This document shows positions 1-5,345 of a stretch of DNA of 6,965 bases, one piece after another. Made by a program: the position numbers and the translations under genes. This DNA comes from Candidatus Pacearchaeota archaeon. GTDB taxonomy: Archaea > Nanobdellota > Nanobdellia > Pacearchaeales > GW2011-AR1. The notes under the pieces are model-generated. The model was not told where the DNA came from. It searched no databases and was given only the letters and a program-made list of their open reading frames with translations. Each line of letters opens with the position of its first letter. The first letter of the stretch is position 1. Where the stretch lies: assembly GCA_030699205.1 (NCBI GenBank), contig JAUYJY010000055.1, forward strand, positions 1 through 6,965. The letters run 5' to 3'.

Positions 1-2
1 AA

Positions 3-110
3 CACTATTTGTCCAGAATTCTCTATCTGTACAATTCTGAAAACAATTGTGCTAATCAACAGAATTGTCCATATTTTGAACAGTTTTTTGTTCTTCCGCT
101 AATAGTCTAA
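3..110 (+). CDS. Possible C-terminal end of an unknown protein (cut by window edge)
   Basis: An open frame enters from the left edge and stops at TAA 108-110. Its last 35 codons include the stretch NCANQQNCPYFEQF, which looks like the tail of a Cys- and Asn/Gln-rich protein. A second frame (from base 1, stop 100-102) is also open and contains CPEFSIC, so the true frame cannot be decided here; a frameshift joining the two is conceivable. The stop codon lies inside the left arm of the 13-bp inverted repeat at 102-146. There is no recognisable family. The frame could also be open by chance. Confidence 0.3.
   Translation, partial: HYLSRILYLYNSENNCANQQNCPYFEQFFVLPLIV
31..68. repeat. 9-bp inverted repeat ACAATTCTG / CAGAATTGT
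   Basis: The arms at 31-39 and 60-68 are perfect reverse complements, separated by 20 bp that contain the palindrome ACAATTGT (44-51). A further copy of CAGAATT lies at 14-20. The repeat falls inside the possible open frame at the left edge. It may be a regulatory site or a chance product of AT-rich sequence. Confidence 0.4.
78..93 (+). terminator. Small hairpin with T-rich loop
   Basis: GAACA (78-82) pairs with TGTTC (89-93) around the T-rich loop GTTTTT. It lies near the end of the possible left-edge gene. This is a weak candidate for a 3'-end element. Confidence 0.2.
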
Positions 111-163
111 GACAAATACTGTTAAATTATAAATGTCTTAGACTATAGAATTAAACTTAAGAC
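102..163 (+). promoter_or_regulatory. Operator-like sites GTCTNAGAC, three helically phased copies
   Basis: ATAGTCTAAGACA (102-114) and TGTCTTAGACTAT (134-146) form a perfect 13-bp inverted repeat with a 19-bp spacer. Each arm contains its own palindrome GTCTNAGAC (105-113 and 135-143). A third, degenerate copy, ACTTAAGAC, lies at 155-163 and matches the first in six of nine positions. The centres are at 109, 139 and 159, so the spacings of 30 and 20 bp are close to whole DNA turns. The cluster ends about 10 bp before the TATA box at 174-182, a good place for a transcription factor acting on the lipoprotein-like gene. The large inverted repeat could instead be a 3' hairpin of an upstream gene. 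Confidence 0.5.
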
Positions 164-173
164 AATAAGAAAA

Positions 174-182
174 GTTTATAAT
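174..182 (+). promoter_or_regulatory. TATA box of the lipoprotein-like gene
   Basis: GTTTATAAT is centred at 178, 26 bp before ATG 204, with an A-rich stretch (GAAAA, 169-173) where a BRE element would sit. This predicts a leaderless transcript starting at or next to ATG 204 and argues against the TTG at 189. Confidence 0.65.
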
Positions 183-203
183 CCATAGTTGATAGATGTT
201 TGC

Positions 204-470
204 ATGGTTAGAACAAATAGAATGGTTCTTACAGGTTTGGCTGTCTTGTTTCTTCTAAGTAATGGATGTAAGAGCGGGCAAGAAGGAAATTATATTAAAG
301 AGAACGGAAGGCATTATTATGTTTATATGGGTGAGGATGGAGAAGAACATAGATACAGAGTTCGTGCTGAAATGACTCCTTCTGGAATAAAGTATATTCC
401 ATATTATTTTGGCGGGGTTTATTGGGATTCGCCCGACGGGATTGAGGAAACTTCAAGACATAGAAAGTAG
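204..470 (+). CDS. Small lipoprotein-like secreted protein
   Basis: The 88-residue product has a basic N-terminus (VRTNR), a hydrophobic segment at residues 7-19 and the lipobox-like sequence LSNGC ending at Cys22. It is probably exported and attached to the membrane through Cys22. The lipobox is not canonical because Ser, not Leu, occupies position -3. The mature part is short, polar and rich in aromatic residues (YYVYMG near 38-43, YIPYYFGGVYW near 64-75), suggesting a small beta-rich surface domain. No known family is recognised. ATG 204 is chosen over TTG 189 because the TATA box lies exactly 26 bp upstream of it. Bacterial-style lipoprotein signals are uncommon but known in archaea. The gene stands alone, behind the operator-like cluster. 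Confidence 0.65.
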   Translation: MVRTNRMVLTGLAVLFLLSNGCKSGQEGNYIKENGRHYYVYMGEDGEEHRYRVRAEMTPSGIKYIPYYFGGVYWDSPDGIEETSRHRK

Positions 471-480
471 ATTTGAGAAG

Positions 481-502
481 ATATATATATATATATATAT
501 AT
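481..502. repeat. (AT)11 dinucleotide repeat in promoter position
   Basis: Eleven uninterrupted AT units lie between the lipoprotein-like gene and the next start codon at 513. The point 26 bp upstream of ATG 513 is base 487, inside the repeat, so the repeat occupies the place where neighbouring genes have their TATA box. Such tracts change length by slippage. Confidence 0.9.
483..491 (+). promoter_or_regulatory. Predicted TATA box inside the AT repeat
   Basis: The segment centred on 487 reads ATATATATA and stands 26 bp before ATG 513, matching the spacing at the other + strand genes here. No other TATA-like element precedes the gene. Confidence 0.55.
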
Positions 503-512
503 TCTAACTGGG

Positions 513-1247
513 ATGGTTAATTTAAGAAGAGGAAGCGGGTGGGTGTTGATTTTGGTTTCTCTTGTTCTGTTAGTGATTTTATTAATATCTTTCAACAAAA
601 CTTCTTTTAGTCCAAAAGATGATTTTATGGTAGGTTGTTGGTATTCGGAAGAATTTTCTTCAGGTCCCGAAGAGGAAATCTATGGAAATTGTGTTGCTGA
701 TTCTTTTGCATATTTTAATTCAGAATTGACAGGCGAGGATAATAGTGCAATTAGGAATGCAATGATATTTTGTTTGCAACTAAAGGGATATAATGTGCCA
801 ACGTATCTTCCGGGGGAGGATGGGGGTATCCCTGTTCAAAACATAGATGATGCAGTTGAATGTAAAAAGTTTATTATGAAAACATTTGGGATAACTGAAA
901 TAATTGATATGACTTCTCGTGGTGCTGGTGGAGCATCAAGTCCCTTTAGGAATAATTGTCCTCCTAATGGGGAGGATGTAATCGTTGTGGTTGCACCTAA
1001 CAGTCCCGGTAGCTCTGGGAGTGGGCATTCAGTAATGTGTACTCTTAAAAAATGCAATCCGAATACAGGCAGTGCAACATTAACCTGCACCGAATCTCCG
1101 ATTGTGCCTGTCGAGGGTGCGGCGGGACTTGAATATACTATGAATGTTGCATCAACGGGAGGTGTCACAATTACGCCTCCTTCAAGTCCAGCGGGAATAT
1201 TAAGTGGGGGCGTTGTTCATGAGTTGGTGAGGGCATCAGTTGGTTAG
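513..1247 (+). CDS. Membrane-anchored extracellular cysteine-rich protein, possible cysteine-peptidase-like fold
   Basis: The product has 244 residues. A short basic N-terminus (NLRRGSG) precedes one membrane segment at about 10-27, so the rest probably faces outside the cell. The outer domain has eight cysteines (42, 60, 87, 117, 149, 176, 181, 192), enough for several disulfides. Two patches resemble papain/C39-like cysteine peptidases: YGNCVADSFAYF around Cys60, at the start of a predicted helix, and GSGHSVMCT with His172, followed by a turn and strand (NPNTGSATLTC). In such enzymes a nucleophilic Cys opens the first helix and a Gly-His pair begins the next strand. This is only a pattern match; the third catalytic residue is not identified, and a purely structural disulfide-rich domain is possible. 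The tail (about 196-244) is rich in Pro, Gly, Ser and Thr. The N-terminus also loosely resembles a type IV pilin-like signal. ATG 513 fits a leaderless start. Confidence 0.7.
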   Translation: MVNLRRGSGWVLILVSLVLLVILLISFNKTSFSPKDDFMVGCWYSEEFSSGPEEEIYGNCVADSFAYFNSELTGEDNSAIRNAMIFCLQLKGYNVPTYLPGEDGGIPVQNIDDAVECKKFIMKTFGITEIIDMTSRGAGGASSPFRNNCPPNGEDVIVVVAPNSPGSSGSGHSVMCTLKKCNPNTGSATLTCTESPIVPVEGAAGLEYTMNVASTGGVTITPPSSPAGILSGGVVHELVRASVG

Positions 1248-1276
1248 ATAGAAAACAGGTAAAAAGATATAGCAGG

Positions 1277-1285
1277 TTTTATTAA
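1277..1285 (+). promoter_or_regulatory. TATA box of the first DUF2238/VanZ-like gene
   Basis: TTTTATTAA is centred at 1281, 26 bp before ATG 1307. A leaderless transcript is predicted. Confidence 0.6.
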
Positions 1286-1306
1286 CTTCCTTTCTTAATT
1301 TCTTTA

Positions 1307-1900
1307 ATGAAATTCAAAAGAGGACATTGGTTTGTTTTGCTTTTTAGTTTGATTTATATTCTCGCTTTTACCATTTATTATGTTGCTATTAAAGACTATG
1401 AATTTTTATGGTATGTTTTTGTTTTGGTATTTTTCTTTTTGCTAATTGCTTTTACTCTTGAGAAAAGTAAATTTAGTTATTTTATTTTATGGGCTTTGAG
1501 TATTTGGGGATTGTTGCATATGGCTGGTGGAGGAATTCAGGTAGGGGATAGTGTTTTATATGCTTTGAAAATATTTCCAATTTATGATGGTGGTGGGGAG
1601 TTTTTTGTTTTGAAGTTTGACCAATTAGTTCATTTTTATGGTTTTGGTGTTGTGACTTTGGTGATGATGCAGCTTCTTTCGGGACATTTAAAAACTAATT
1701 TTAAGAAGAAAACAATTTATTTTATCGCTATTGCTTCAAGTATGGGGCTTGGTGCTTTGAACGAGGTTGTTGAGTTTATTGCTGTTTTGAGTTTTCCAGA
1801 AACAGGAGTTGGAGGGTATTACAATACCGCCTGGGATTTAGTGTTTAATATGTTTGGTGCTATTATTGGCGGAGTTGTTGATTATTTTCGGAGAAGATGA
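1307..1900 (+). CDS. Multi-pass membrane protein, DUF2238/VanZ-like
   Basis: This 197-residue, very hydrophobic protein has about six membrane segments (roughly 7-28, 34-51, 56-73, 107-124, 137-151 and 178-192). The polar residues kept inside them match the DUF2238 (YjdF-like)/VanZ-like pattern: LLHMAGG at 69-75, D105 and H109 in FDQLVHF, N152, E153 and E156 in LNEVVEF, and N173, T174, D177 and N181 in NTAWDLVFN. The clustered Asp, His, Glu and Asn suggest a buried active or ion-binding site, but the biochemical role of these families is not settled, so no reaction is assigned. The C-terminus is basic (RRR), as expected for a cytoplasmic end. It has its own promoter and is not in an operon with its neighbours. 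A second gene with the same motif order lies at 4070-4660. Confidence 0.75.
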   Translation: MKFKRGHWFVLLFSLIYILAFTIYYVAIKDYEFLWYVFVLVFFFLLIAFTLEKSKFSYFILWALSIWGLLHMAGGGIQVGDSVLYALKIFPIYDGGGEFFVLKFDQLVHFYGFGVVTLVMMQLLSGHLKTNFKKKTIYFIAIASSMGLGALNEVVEFIAVLSFPETGVGGYYNTAWDLVFNMFGAIIGGVVDYFRRR

Positions 1901-1920
1901 ATTGTTATATTTGGGGTGAT

Positions 1921-1936
1921 ATTTTTTATGATTTTT
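1921..1936 (+). terminator. T-rich tract after the DUF2238-like gene
   Basis: The sequence ATTTTTTATGATTTTT begins 20 bp after the stop codon. T-rich tracts without a stable hairpin are the usual signal for archaeal termination. Support is limited because the whole region is AT-rich. Confidence 0.35.
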
Positions 1937-2056
1937 AATATCTTAACTAAGATAATAATTGTGGTTGATATAAATGATGATTTGAGTATTTTTTTATTTT
2001 AAGAAGATAATCTGCTATTTTTAGGGCTGAGTTTGAGAAAATAGGGTTTTGAAAGA

Positions 2057-2065
2057 GTTTATTAA
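2057..2065 (+). promoter_or_regulatory. TATA box of the nuclease-like gene
   Basis: GTTTATTAA is centred at 2061, exactly 26 bp before ATG 2087. It nearly matches the boxes at 174 and 1277, and it decides the start: ATG 2087 rather than the TTG six bases earlier. Confidence 0.65.
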
Positions 2066-2086
2066 TCATTTAAATTTAATTTGTTT

Positions 2087-2542
2087 ATGGATTTAACTTT
2101 AATAATTGTAGTGGTTTTGTTTTTAATCGGATTGTTTGTAGCTTATTGGATTGGAAGTAATGTTGCAAGAAGAGAAAGAGACAGGCATTGGGAGAATGAG
2201 TTACCAATACATAGGAAGGATGCGATTATGAAATCTCGTGCAGTTCTTGCTGGGCATTTTTCTGAACAACTTGCACCTTTCTTGCCCGATTTCCCATTTA
2301 ATGCGAATGAATGCAGGTTTATTGGAAAGCCGATTGATTTTCTTGTCTTTAAGGGAATGGATGATAAAGATATTAGCGAGGTGATTTTTGTTGAGGTGAA
2401 ATCTGGAAAATCAAAGCTGAATAGTAATGAGAAGAAGTTGAAGGAAGCTATTGAAAATAAGAAAGTTTCGTGGATGGAATATCGGGTTTCTGAAGATTTG
2501 ACAAAAAAGAGGGAAGATTCTGATGATATGGACGAGATTTAG
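2087..2542 (+). CDS. Membrane-anchored PD-(D/E)XK nuclease-like protein related to Holliday junction resolvases
   Basis: The 151-residue product has an N-terminal membrane helix (about 4-22), a short basic/acidic linker, and a domain matching the family described as endonuclease related to archaeal Holliday junction resolvase (Endonuc_Holl). Landmarks are SRAVLAGHFSEQLAPFLPDF (50-69) with Glu60, RFIGKPIDFLVF with Asp84, and FVEVKSGKSKL with Glu103 and Lys105. Together these give the E...D...ExK metal-binding set of PD-(D/E)XK nucleases, so the site looks intact. The segment NEKKLKEAIENKKVSW (114-129) is also typical of the family. The anchor implies a DNA-processing role at the membrane, but the substrate is unknown. 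The last 14 residues are charged and probably flexible. It is transcribed from its own promoter; the membrane-protein neighbours do not indicate a pathway. Confidence 0.82.
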   Translation: MDLTLIIVVVLFLIGLFVAYWIGSNVARRERDRHWENELPIHRKDAIMKSRAVLAGHFSEQLAPFLPDFPFNANECRFIGKPIDFLVFKGMDDKDISEVIFVEVKSGKSKLNSNEKKLKEAIENKKVSWMEYRVSEDLTKKREDSDDMDEI

Positions 2543-2750
2543 TTAGTTTAAAATTATGGATATTAACTTTCAAGTAGGAGTGAACGCAGTACGAGATGAA
2601 TATTGCAACTATTATTTGAAAATTGACACAGGGATTTATAGCGTAGGGGGTGTATAATTTGTGAAAAAAGAATTGTTGTTTCTAGAGAAAATATTAAAAA
2701 AGCCGTTAGTGGGTCGGAGCAAGATGCGGTCTTAAGATATTAAGGATAAC

Positions 2751-2790
2751 AAGAGTTCTAATTAAAGAACTATAATTTATTATAACTCTT
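2751..2790 (+). repeat. Nested, competing inverted repeats
   Basis: AAGAGTT (2751-2757) is complementary to AACTCTT (2784-2790). An alternative hairpin pairs AGTTCT (2754-2759) with AGAACT (2766-2771) around the loop AATTAA. Inside lies the palindrome TATAATTTATTATA (2771-2784). The first two stems share bases and exclude each other. The element could be a transcript 3' end or a regulatory site. Confidence 0.45.
2771..2784 (+). promoter_or_regulatory. Palindromic TATA-like element
   Basis: TATAATTTATTATA is centred at 2777-2778, 26 bp before an ATG at 2804 that opens only a four-codon frame (MEIG, stop 2816-2818). It may be a second promoter giving the coiled-coil gene an 89-nt leader, or the remnant promoter of a lost gene. 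Confidence 0.3.
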
Positions 2791-2862
2791 GATAAAAAAA
2801 GAAATGGAGATAGGTTAAAGAAGGTTTCTTTGAGAGATTGGTAATTTTTTAGTAAGGATAAA

Positions 2863-2871
2863 TTCTAAATA
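2863..2871 (+). promoter_or_regulatory. TATA-like box of the coiled-coil gene
   Basis: TTCTAAATA is centred at 2867, 26 bp before ATG 2893. It is weaker than the other boxes but has the same spacing. Confidence 0.45.
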
Positions 2872-2892
2872 CCCTCTTTATTCTTTTATTGT

Positions 2893-4032
2893 ATGGGGTT
2901 TTTTGATTTGTTTAGGAAGAAGCCAGAAGAAGTTGAAATAAAGAAAGTAAAATTTGATGAGTTGCCTTCTTTGATAGAAGATAAGTTGAAGGACATTGGA
3001 GGAGAGAATGAGAAGTATATGGGTTCTGTTAAAGGTCTTGTAAATCAATTAGTCATGGAAATAAATGAAGGTGTTCTGGGATTAAAGAATATTAATTGGG
3101 ATAGAATAAAAGCAGAAGAAAGAGTAAAGAAGATTGTTCAAGGAAATTTGAGGAATTATATTTCTCATTTAGACGGATTGAGGATGGATCTTGAGAGCTT
3201 AGATGTCTTTGAAAGAAAGAAAATAGATTCCGTCTTTGATAATTTTGATAGGAGGGCTAGGATGAGTTATGAAAAGTCTACTTTCTTGATTGGAAAAGAG
3301 ATTGGAGTTATTAGCGATTCGGTTGTTTTGTTTTTCAAGAATTTAGATAAAATAGAAAAAGATAATAAAAAACTGGTTGAATCCTTTGAAGTTATTTCTA
3401 AGGTTAAAGAGGATATTAAAGAATTGGATAGGAAAGATGGGATGATATCAAATATAAATAATGGGATAAAAGAAATAGCTAAAAGGAAAGAAGAGCTGAA
3501 AGAAGGGCTTATTAAATTTAACAAAAAAATTGAGGATGTGAAGGGGAGTGAATTATATAGAAAATGGTTGGCTAAAAATGAAGAATATAATAATAGTAAG
3601 AATAAATTAAATTCTATGCTTCTTTCTTTAAGAGGGATTGTTGATTTTAAGAAAATGGGGAAGGTTTGGCATGAAAATAAATCTGAGATGGAGATAGTTA
3701 AGAATTATAGGGATGATTTTAGGAAAGAATTTAGTAAGGATATGGGAGTTGTTTTGAGAAGGCTGGTTAATTCGTTAGAAAATAAAGATTTGATTAATGA
3801 AAAAATAAATGAAATCTTGGAATTAACTGAAAAGGTCGGTAATTTTAGAGTTGAAAAGAGTCCTGTTTCTGATATAGAAGTTAATATTTCCCGAGCGAGA
3901 AATGAAATTGAAGGTCTTAATTCTGAAAAAGAAAGGGATGAAAAAAGAAAAGAGAAAGTTAGTTTTGAAATGGAGAAGATTAAGAAAGACATAAAGAATG
4001 GTCTTTGGATTATTGGTGTTGAAGTCTCTTAA
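2893..4032 (+). CDS. Coiled-coil protein of unknown function
   Basis: The 379-residue product is rich in Lys, Glu, Asp and Ile and has almost no Pro or Cys. It opens with MGFFDLFRKKPEE, a short amphipathic basic start that may touch the membrane. Helical regions with heptad-like spacing run from about 25 to 345, most clearly at 150-215 (KNLDKIEKDNKKL to KEELKEGLIKF) and 325-370. A less repetitive middle (about 225-265, around YRKWLAKNEEY and GIVDFKKMGKVW) could be a hinge or small globular part. Automated annotation often labels such proteins SbcC- or SMC-like, but there is no Walker A or B motif and no ATPase domain, so that name is not justified. Proteins with this type of start are, to my recollection, common in DPANN archaea. 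It is single in its transcription unit, and its coding strand is purine-rich. Confidence 0.75.
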   Translation: MGFFDLFRKKPEEVEIKKVKFDELPSLIEDKLKDIGGENEKYMGSVKGLVNQLVMEINEGVLGLKNINWDRIKAEERVKKIVQGNLRNYISHLDGLRMDLESLDVFERKKIDSVFDNFDRRARMSYEKSTFLIGKEIGVISDSVVLFFKNLDKIEKDNKKLVESFEVISKVKEDIKELDRKDGMISNINNGIKEIAKRKEELKEGLIKFNKKIEDVKGSELYRKWLAKNEEYNNSKNKLNSMLLSLRGIVDFKKMGKVWHENKSEMEIVKNYRDDFRKEFSKDMGVVLRRLVNSLENKDLINEKINEILELTEKVGNFRVEKSPVSDIEVNISRARNEIEGLNSEKERDEKRKEKVSFEMEKIKKDIKNGLWIIGVEVS

Positions 4033-4039
4033 AGGCAAG

Positions 4040-4048
4040 GTTTAAAAT
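4040..4048 (+). promoter_or_regulatory. TATA box of the interrupted DUF2238/VanZ-like gene
   Basis: GTTTAAAAT is centred at 4044, exactly 26 bp before ATG 4070. It supports 4070 as the original start. No such box precedes the TTG at 4217. Confidence 0.6.
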
Positions 4049-4069
4049 TATGAATTACCCTCTGATTAT

Positions 4070-4660
4070 ATGAAGAGGGCGTTTTTAGAGTATAAGAATA
4101 AGAGATGGTTGATTGTTTTACTTGGCGTTTTAATTCTTGCTTATTCATATTTTTTCTAAAGTAGTTCTATTCCCTTAAGGGCTATTTCTGCTGTTGGATT
4201 TTTAATCTTCTTTTGTTTGATAGACCATTTATTTGATATTAGGTTTGAGCCATATCATTATTTTTTTGCCGGGCTTATTGCAATTTTTTCTTTTTTATTG
4301 AGTAACTTTTATTTTATTTATCCTCAATATGATAAAATCCTGCATTTTTTTGTTCCTATTATTGCAGGAAGTTTTGTTTTTCACACTATGCGAAAACTTA
4401 AGATTAGCTTTAAGGTAAAATTGATGTTTACGTTTTGTATTGTTGTTTCATTTATCGGGTTGGCTGAAATTGGAGAGTATCTGCTTGATGTTTTTTTTGA
4501 TTTGAAACTTCAGGGAGTTTTTTTAAGAAGTGCCGGGGGTTTGGAGAAGTTTGATATATTAGTTAGTGGTTTAGATGATACAATGATTGATATGGTTATT
4601 GGAACTATCGGTGTGGGAATTTATGTTTTATGGAAGAGGCTTTTTGGGAAGAATCATTGA
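4070..4660 (+). pseudogene. Second DUF2238/VanZ-like membrane protein, split by an in-frame TAA
   Basis: Translation from ATG 4070 gives 29 residues, including a membrane helix (RWLIVLLGVLILAYSYFF), then meets TAA at 4157-4159. The same frame stays open without a break to TGA 4658-4660. Ignoring the TAA, the product is 196 residues, against 197 for the paralogue at 1307. The downstream part keeps the motif order: D-K-x-L-H-F (4331-4348), E-x-x-E in LAEIGEY (4463-4483), and D-D-T-x-x-D (4574-4591). It also has further membrane helices and a basic end (WKRLFGK). A downstream fragment could start only at TTG 4217, which has no TATA box or Shine-Dalgarno sequence; the first in-frame ATG (4388) lies after the D..LHF motif. 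The likeliest reading is a recent nonsense mutation. A sequencing error, stop readthrough or two-peptide expression remain possible. TAA is not the pyrrolysine codon. Confidence 0.7.
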
Positions 4661-4675
4661 ATGATTACCAGTAAT
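4652..4675. terminator. Overlapping palindromes between convergent genes
   Basis: AATCATTGAATGATT (4652-4666) is a 7-bp inverted repeat with a one-base centre and includes the stop codon of the + strand gene. It overlaps ATTACCAGTAAT (4664-4675), a 5-bp repeat. Lying between convergent genes, it may mark transcript ends for both strands. Confidence 0.35.
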
Positions 4676-4714
4676 TATAAAATCTAAATAAAACTGGAAG
4701 GAGTTTGAGATTTA

Positions 4715-5119
4715 TTATAAAATAAGTTCTGCCACTTCAAAAGTATTAAGAACCGTTGATTTTTCTTGGAGCTTTAATAGTTTGTCATTTGACCACAGAG
4801 GGCAGTCAAGTTTTATACTTAGTGCTAAAAAGTCTTTATCTTTTTCATCAATTGTTATCTCATTTATTTTTGATGTTTCCTTGCGATAATCTTCTTCGTC
4901 TATAAAATTTATTACATTGTTCAAATCCCTTAATATCTCTTTGAAACTTTTCTCAGAGATTGAGAATTTTTTCTTGATATCTTCTTTATATTTTTTTAAT
5001 TCTTTAATTGTGTATTTTGGAGAGAATAGTTGCATATTCTGATTTGTAAGTAATTCTATTGTTTTAGATTTTTTATTAAAGTAGCTGAACAAAACATTAG
5101 TATCAACCACTAACTTCAT
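4715..5119 (-). CDS. vapC: PIN-domain ribonuclease toxin, VapC-like
   Basis: This 134-residue protein begins MKLVVDTNVLFS, the classic first strand of a PIN domain. Acidic residues expected to hold the metal are present: Asp6 (VVDTN), Glu40 (TIKELKKY), Asp94 or Asp96 (DEKDKDFLALSIKL) and Asp112 (PLWSNDK). The WSND ending is typical of an archaeal PIN subgroup. The likely activity is Mg-dependent cleavage of RNA, held in check by the protein from the gene just upstream; the target is unknown. ATG 5119 is chosen over an upstream TTG at 5140 because it starts right at the first PIN strand. It overlaps the antitoxin gene by 17 bp, as is usual in vapBC operons, indicating translational coupling. 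The site looks complete, so the toxin is probably active. Confidence 0.88.
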   Translation of the reverse strand: MKLVVDTNVLFSYFNKKSKTIELLTNQNMQLFSPKYTIKELKKYKEDIKKKFSISEKSFKEILRDLNNVINFIDEEDYRKETSKINEITIDEKDKDFLALSIKLDCPLWSNDKLLKLQEKSTVLNTFEVAELIL

Positions 5120-5324
5120 TTTTTCTTCCCTTTCTGACAACTTTTACCGCCCATTCTATGTCTTTTTTTTCTTTTTCAAGTTTTTTTATAAATTCTTTTT
5201 TCATTTTTTGTCTTTCTATCTCTAAATTAATTGCCCTTCTAACTATATATGACCAATTAATCTTAGGAAATTCTCTCATTTCATCTTTTATTTCTTCAGG
5301 GATTGCGAGAGTTATATTTGTCAT
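5103..5324 (-). CDS. vapB: VapB-like antitoxin with ribbon-helix-helix DNA-binding domain
   Basis: The 73-residue product starts MTNITLAIPEEIKDEMREF. This gives the short strand and first helix of a ribbon-helix-helix domain, followed by the second helix PKINWSYIVRRAI, a sequence typical of archaeal VapB proteins. The C-terminal half (about 36-73) is a long charged helix rich in Lys and Glu that should wrap around and block the PIN toxin. As in other such pairs, the dimer is expected to bind its own promoter and repress the operon. ATG 5324 is preferred to ATG 5330 because the TATA box ATTTAAATA is centred 26 bp upstream of it, the same spacing as for the + strand genes. Confidence 0.85.
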   Translation of the reverse strand: MTNITLAIPEEIKDEMREFPKINWSYIVRRAINLEIERQKMKKEFIKKLEKEKKDIEWAVKVVRKGRKNEVSG

Positions 5325-5345
5325 GCACATAATTATGTGTAGAAA

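Larger units (their letters stand above)
2556..2844 (+). other. 350-bp gap with possible decayed gene or structured RNA
   Basis: Between the nuclease-like gene and the coiled-coil gene (2543-2892) no intact gene is seen. Protein-like fragments occur in successive frames: a 33-codon ATG frame (2556-2657, containing NAVRDEYCNYYLKIDTG); an overlapping frame (2642-2740) with CIICEK followed by RIVVSRENIKKAVSGSEQ; and a third frame, broken by TAA at 2773, ending in RNGDRLKKVSLRDW before TAA 2842-2844. Read in order they could be one small CxxC-containing protein ruined by two frameshifts and a stop. The stretch 2701-2735 is richer in G and C than its surroundings, which would also fit an RNA gene. 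A TATA-like GATTTATAG (2633-2641) could drive transcription from about 2663. Neither reading is proven. Confidence 0.3.

Noticed and set aside
836..1168. 110-codon open frame on the - strand
   Set aside because: It lies wholly opposite the cysteine-rich surface-protein gene, has no promoter or ribosome-binding site, and reads like a shadow of Gly/Thr-rich codons.
1928..2002. 24-codon ATG frame containing KIIIVVDINDDLS, reminiscent of the start of DUF373 proteins
   Set aside because: It stops after 24 codons, no continuation is found in other frames, and no TATA box lies 26 bp upstream. Similarity over 13 residues in AT-rich DNA is not enough.
2661..2735. 24-codon GTG frame, Lys/Leu-rich
   Set aside because: It overlaps a more protein-like reading in another frame, and its TATA-like box is 24, not 26, bp upstream. 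It was treated as part of the unresolved gap.
2893..4032. SbcC- or SMC-type ATPase
   Set aside because: Only coiled-coil character is present; the Walker A, Walker B and signature motifs are absent.
3267..4038. Several - strand open frames rich in Ser, Phe, Leu and Ile
   Set aside because: They are complements of the purine-rich coiled-coil gene and have none of the features of real genes.
4157..4159. Internal stop as a programmed amino-acid codon such as pyrrolysine
   Set aside because: Pyrrolysine uses TAG, and the stop here is TAA. All other genes in the window use TAA, TAG and TGA as ordinary stops.
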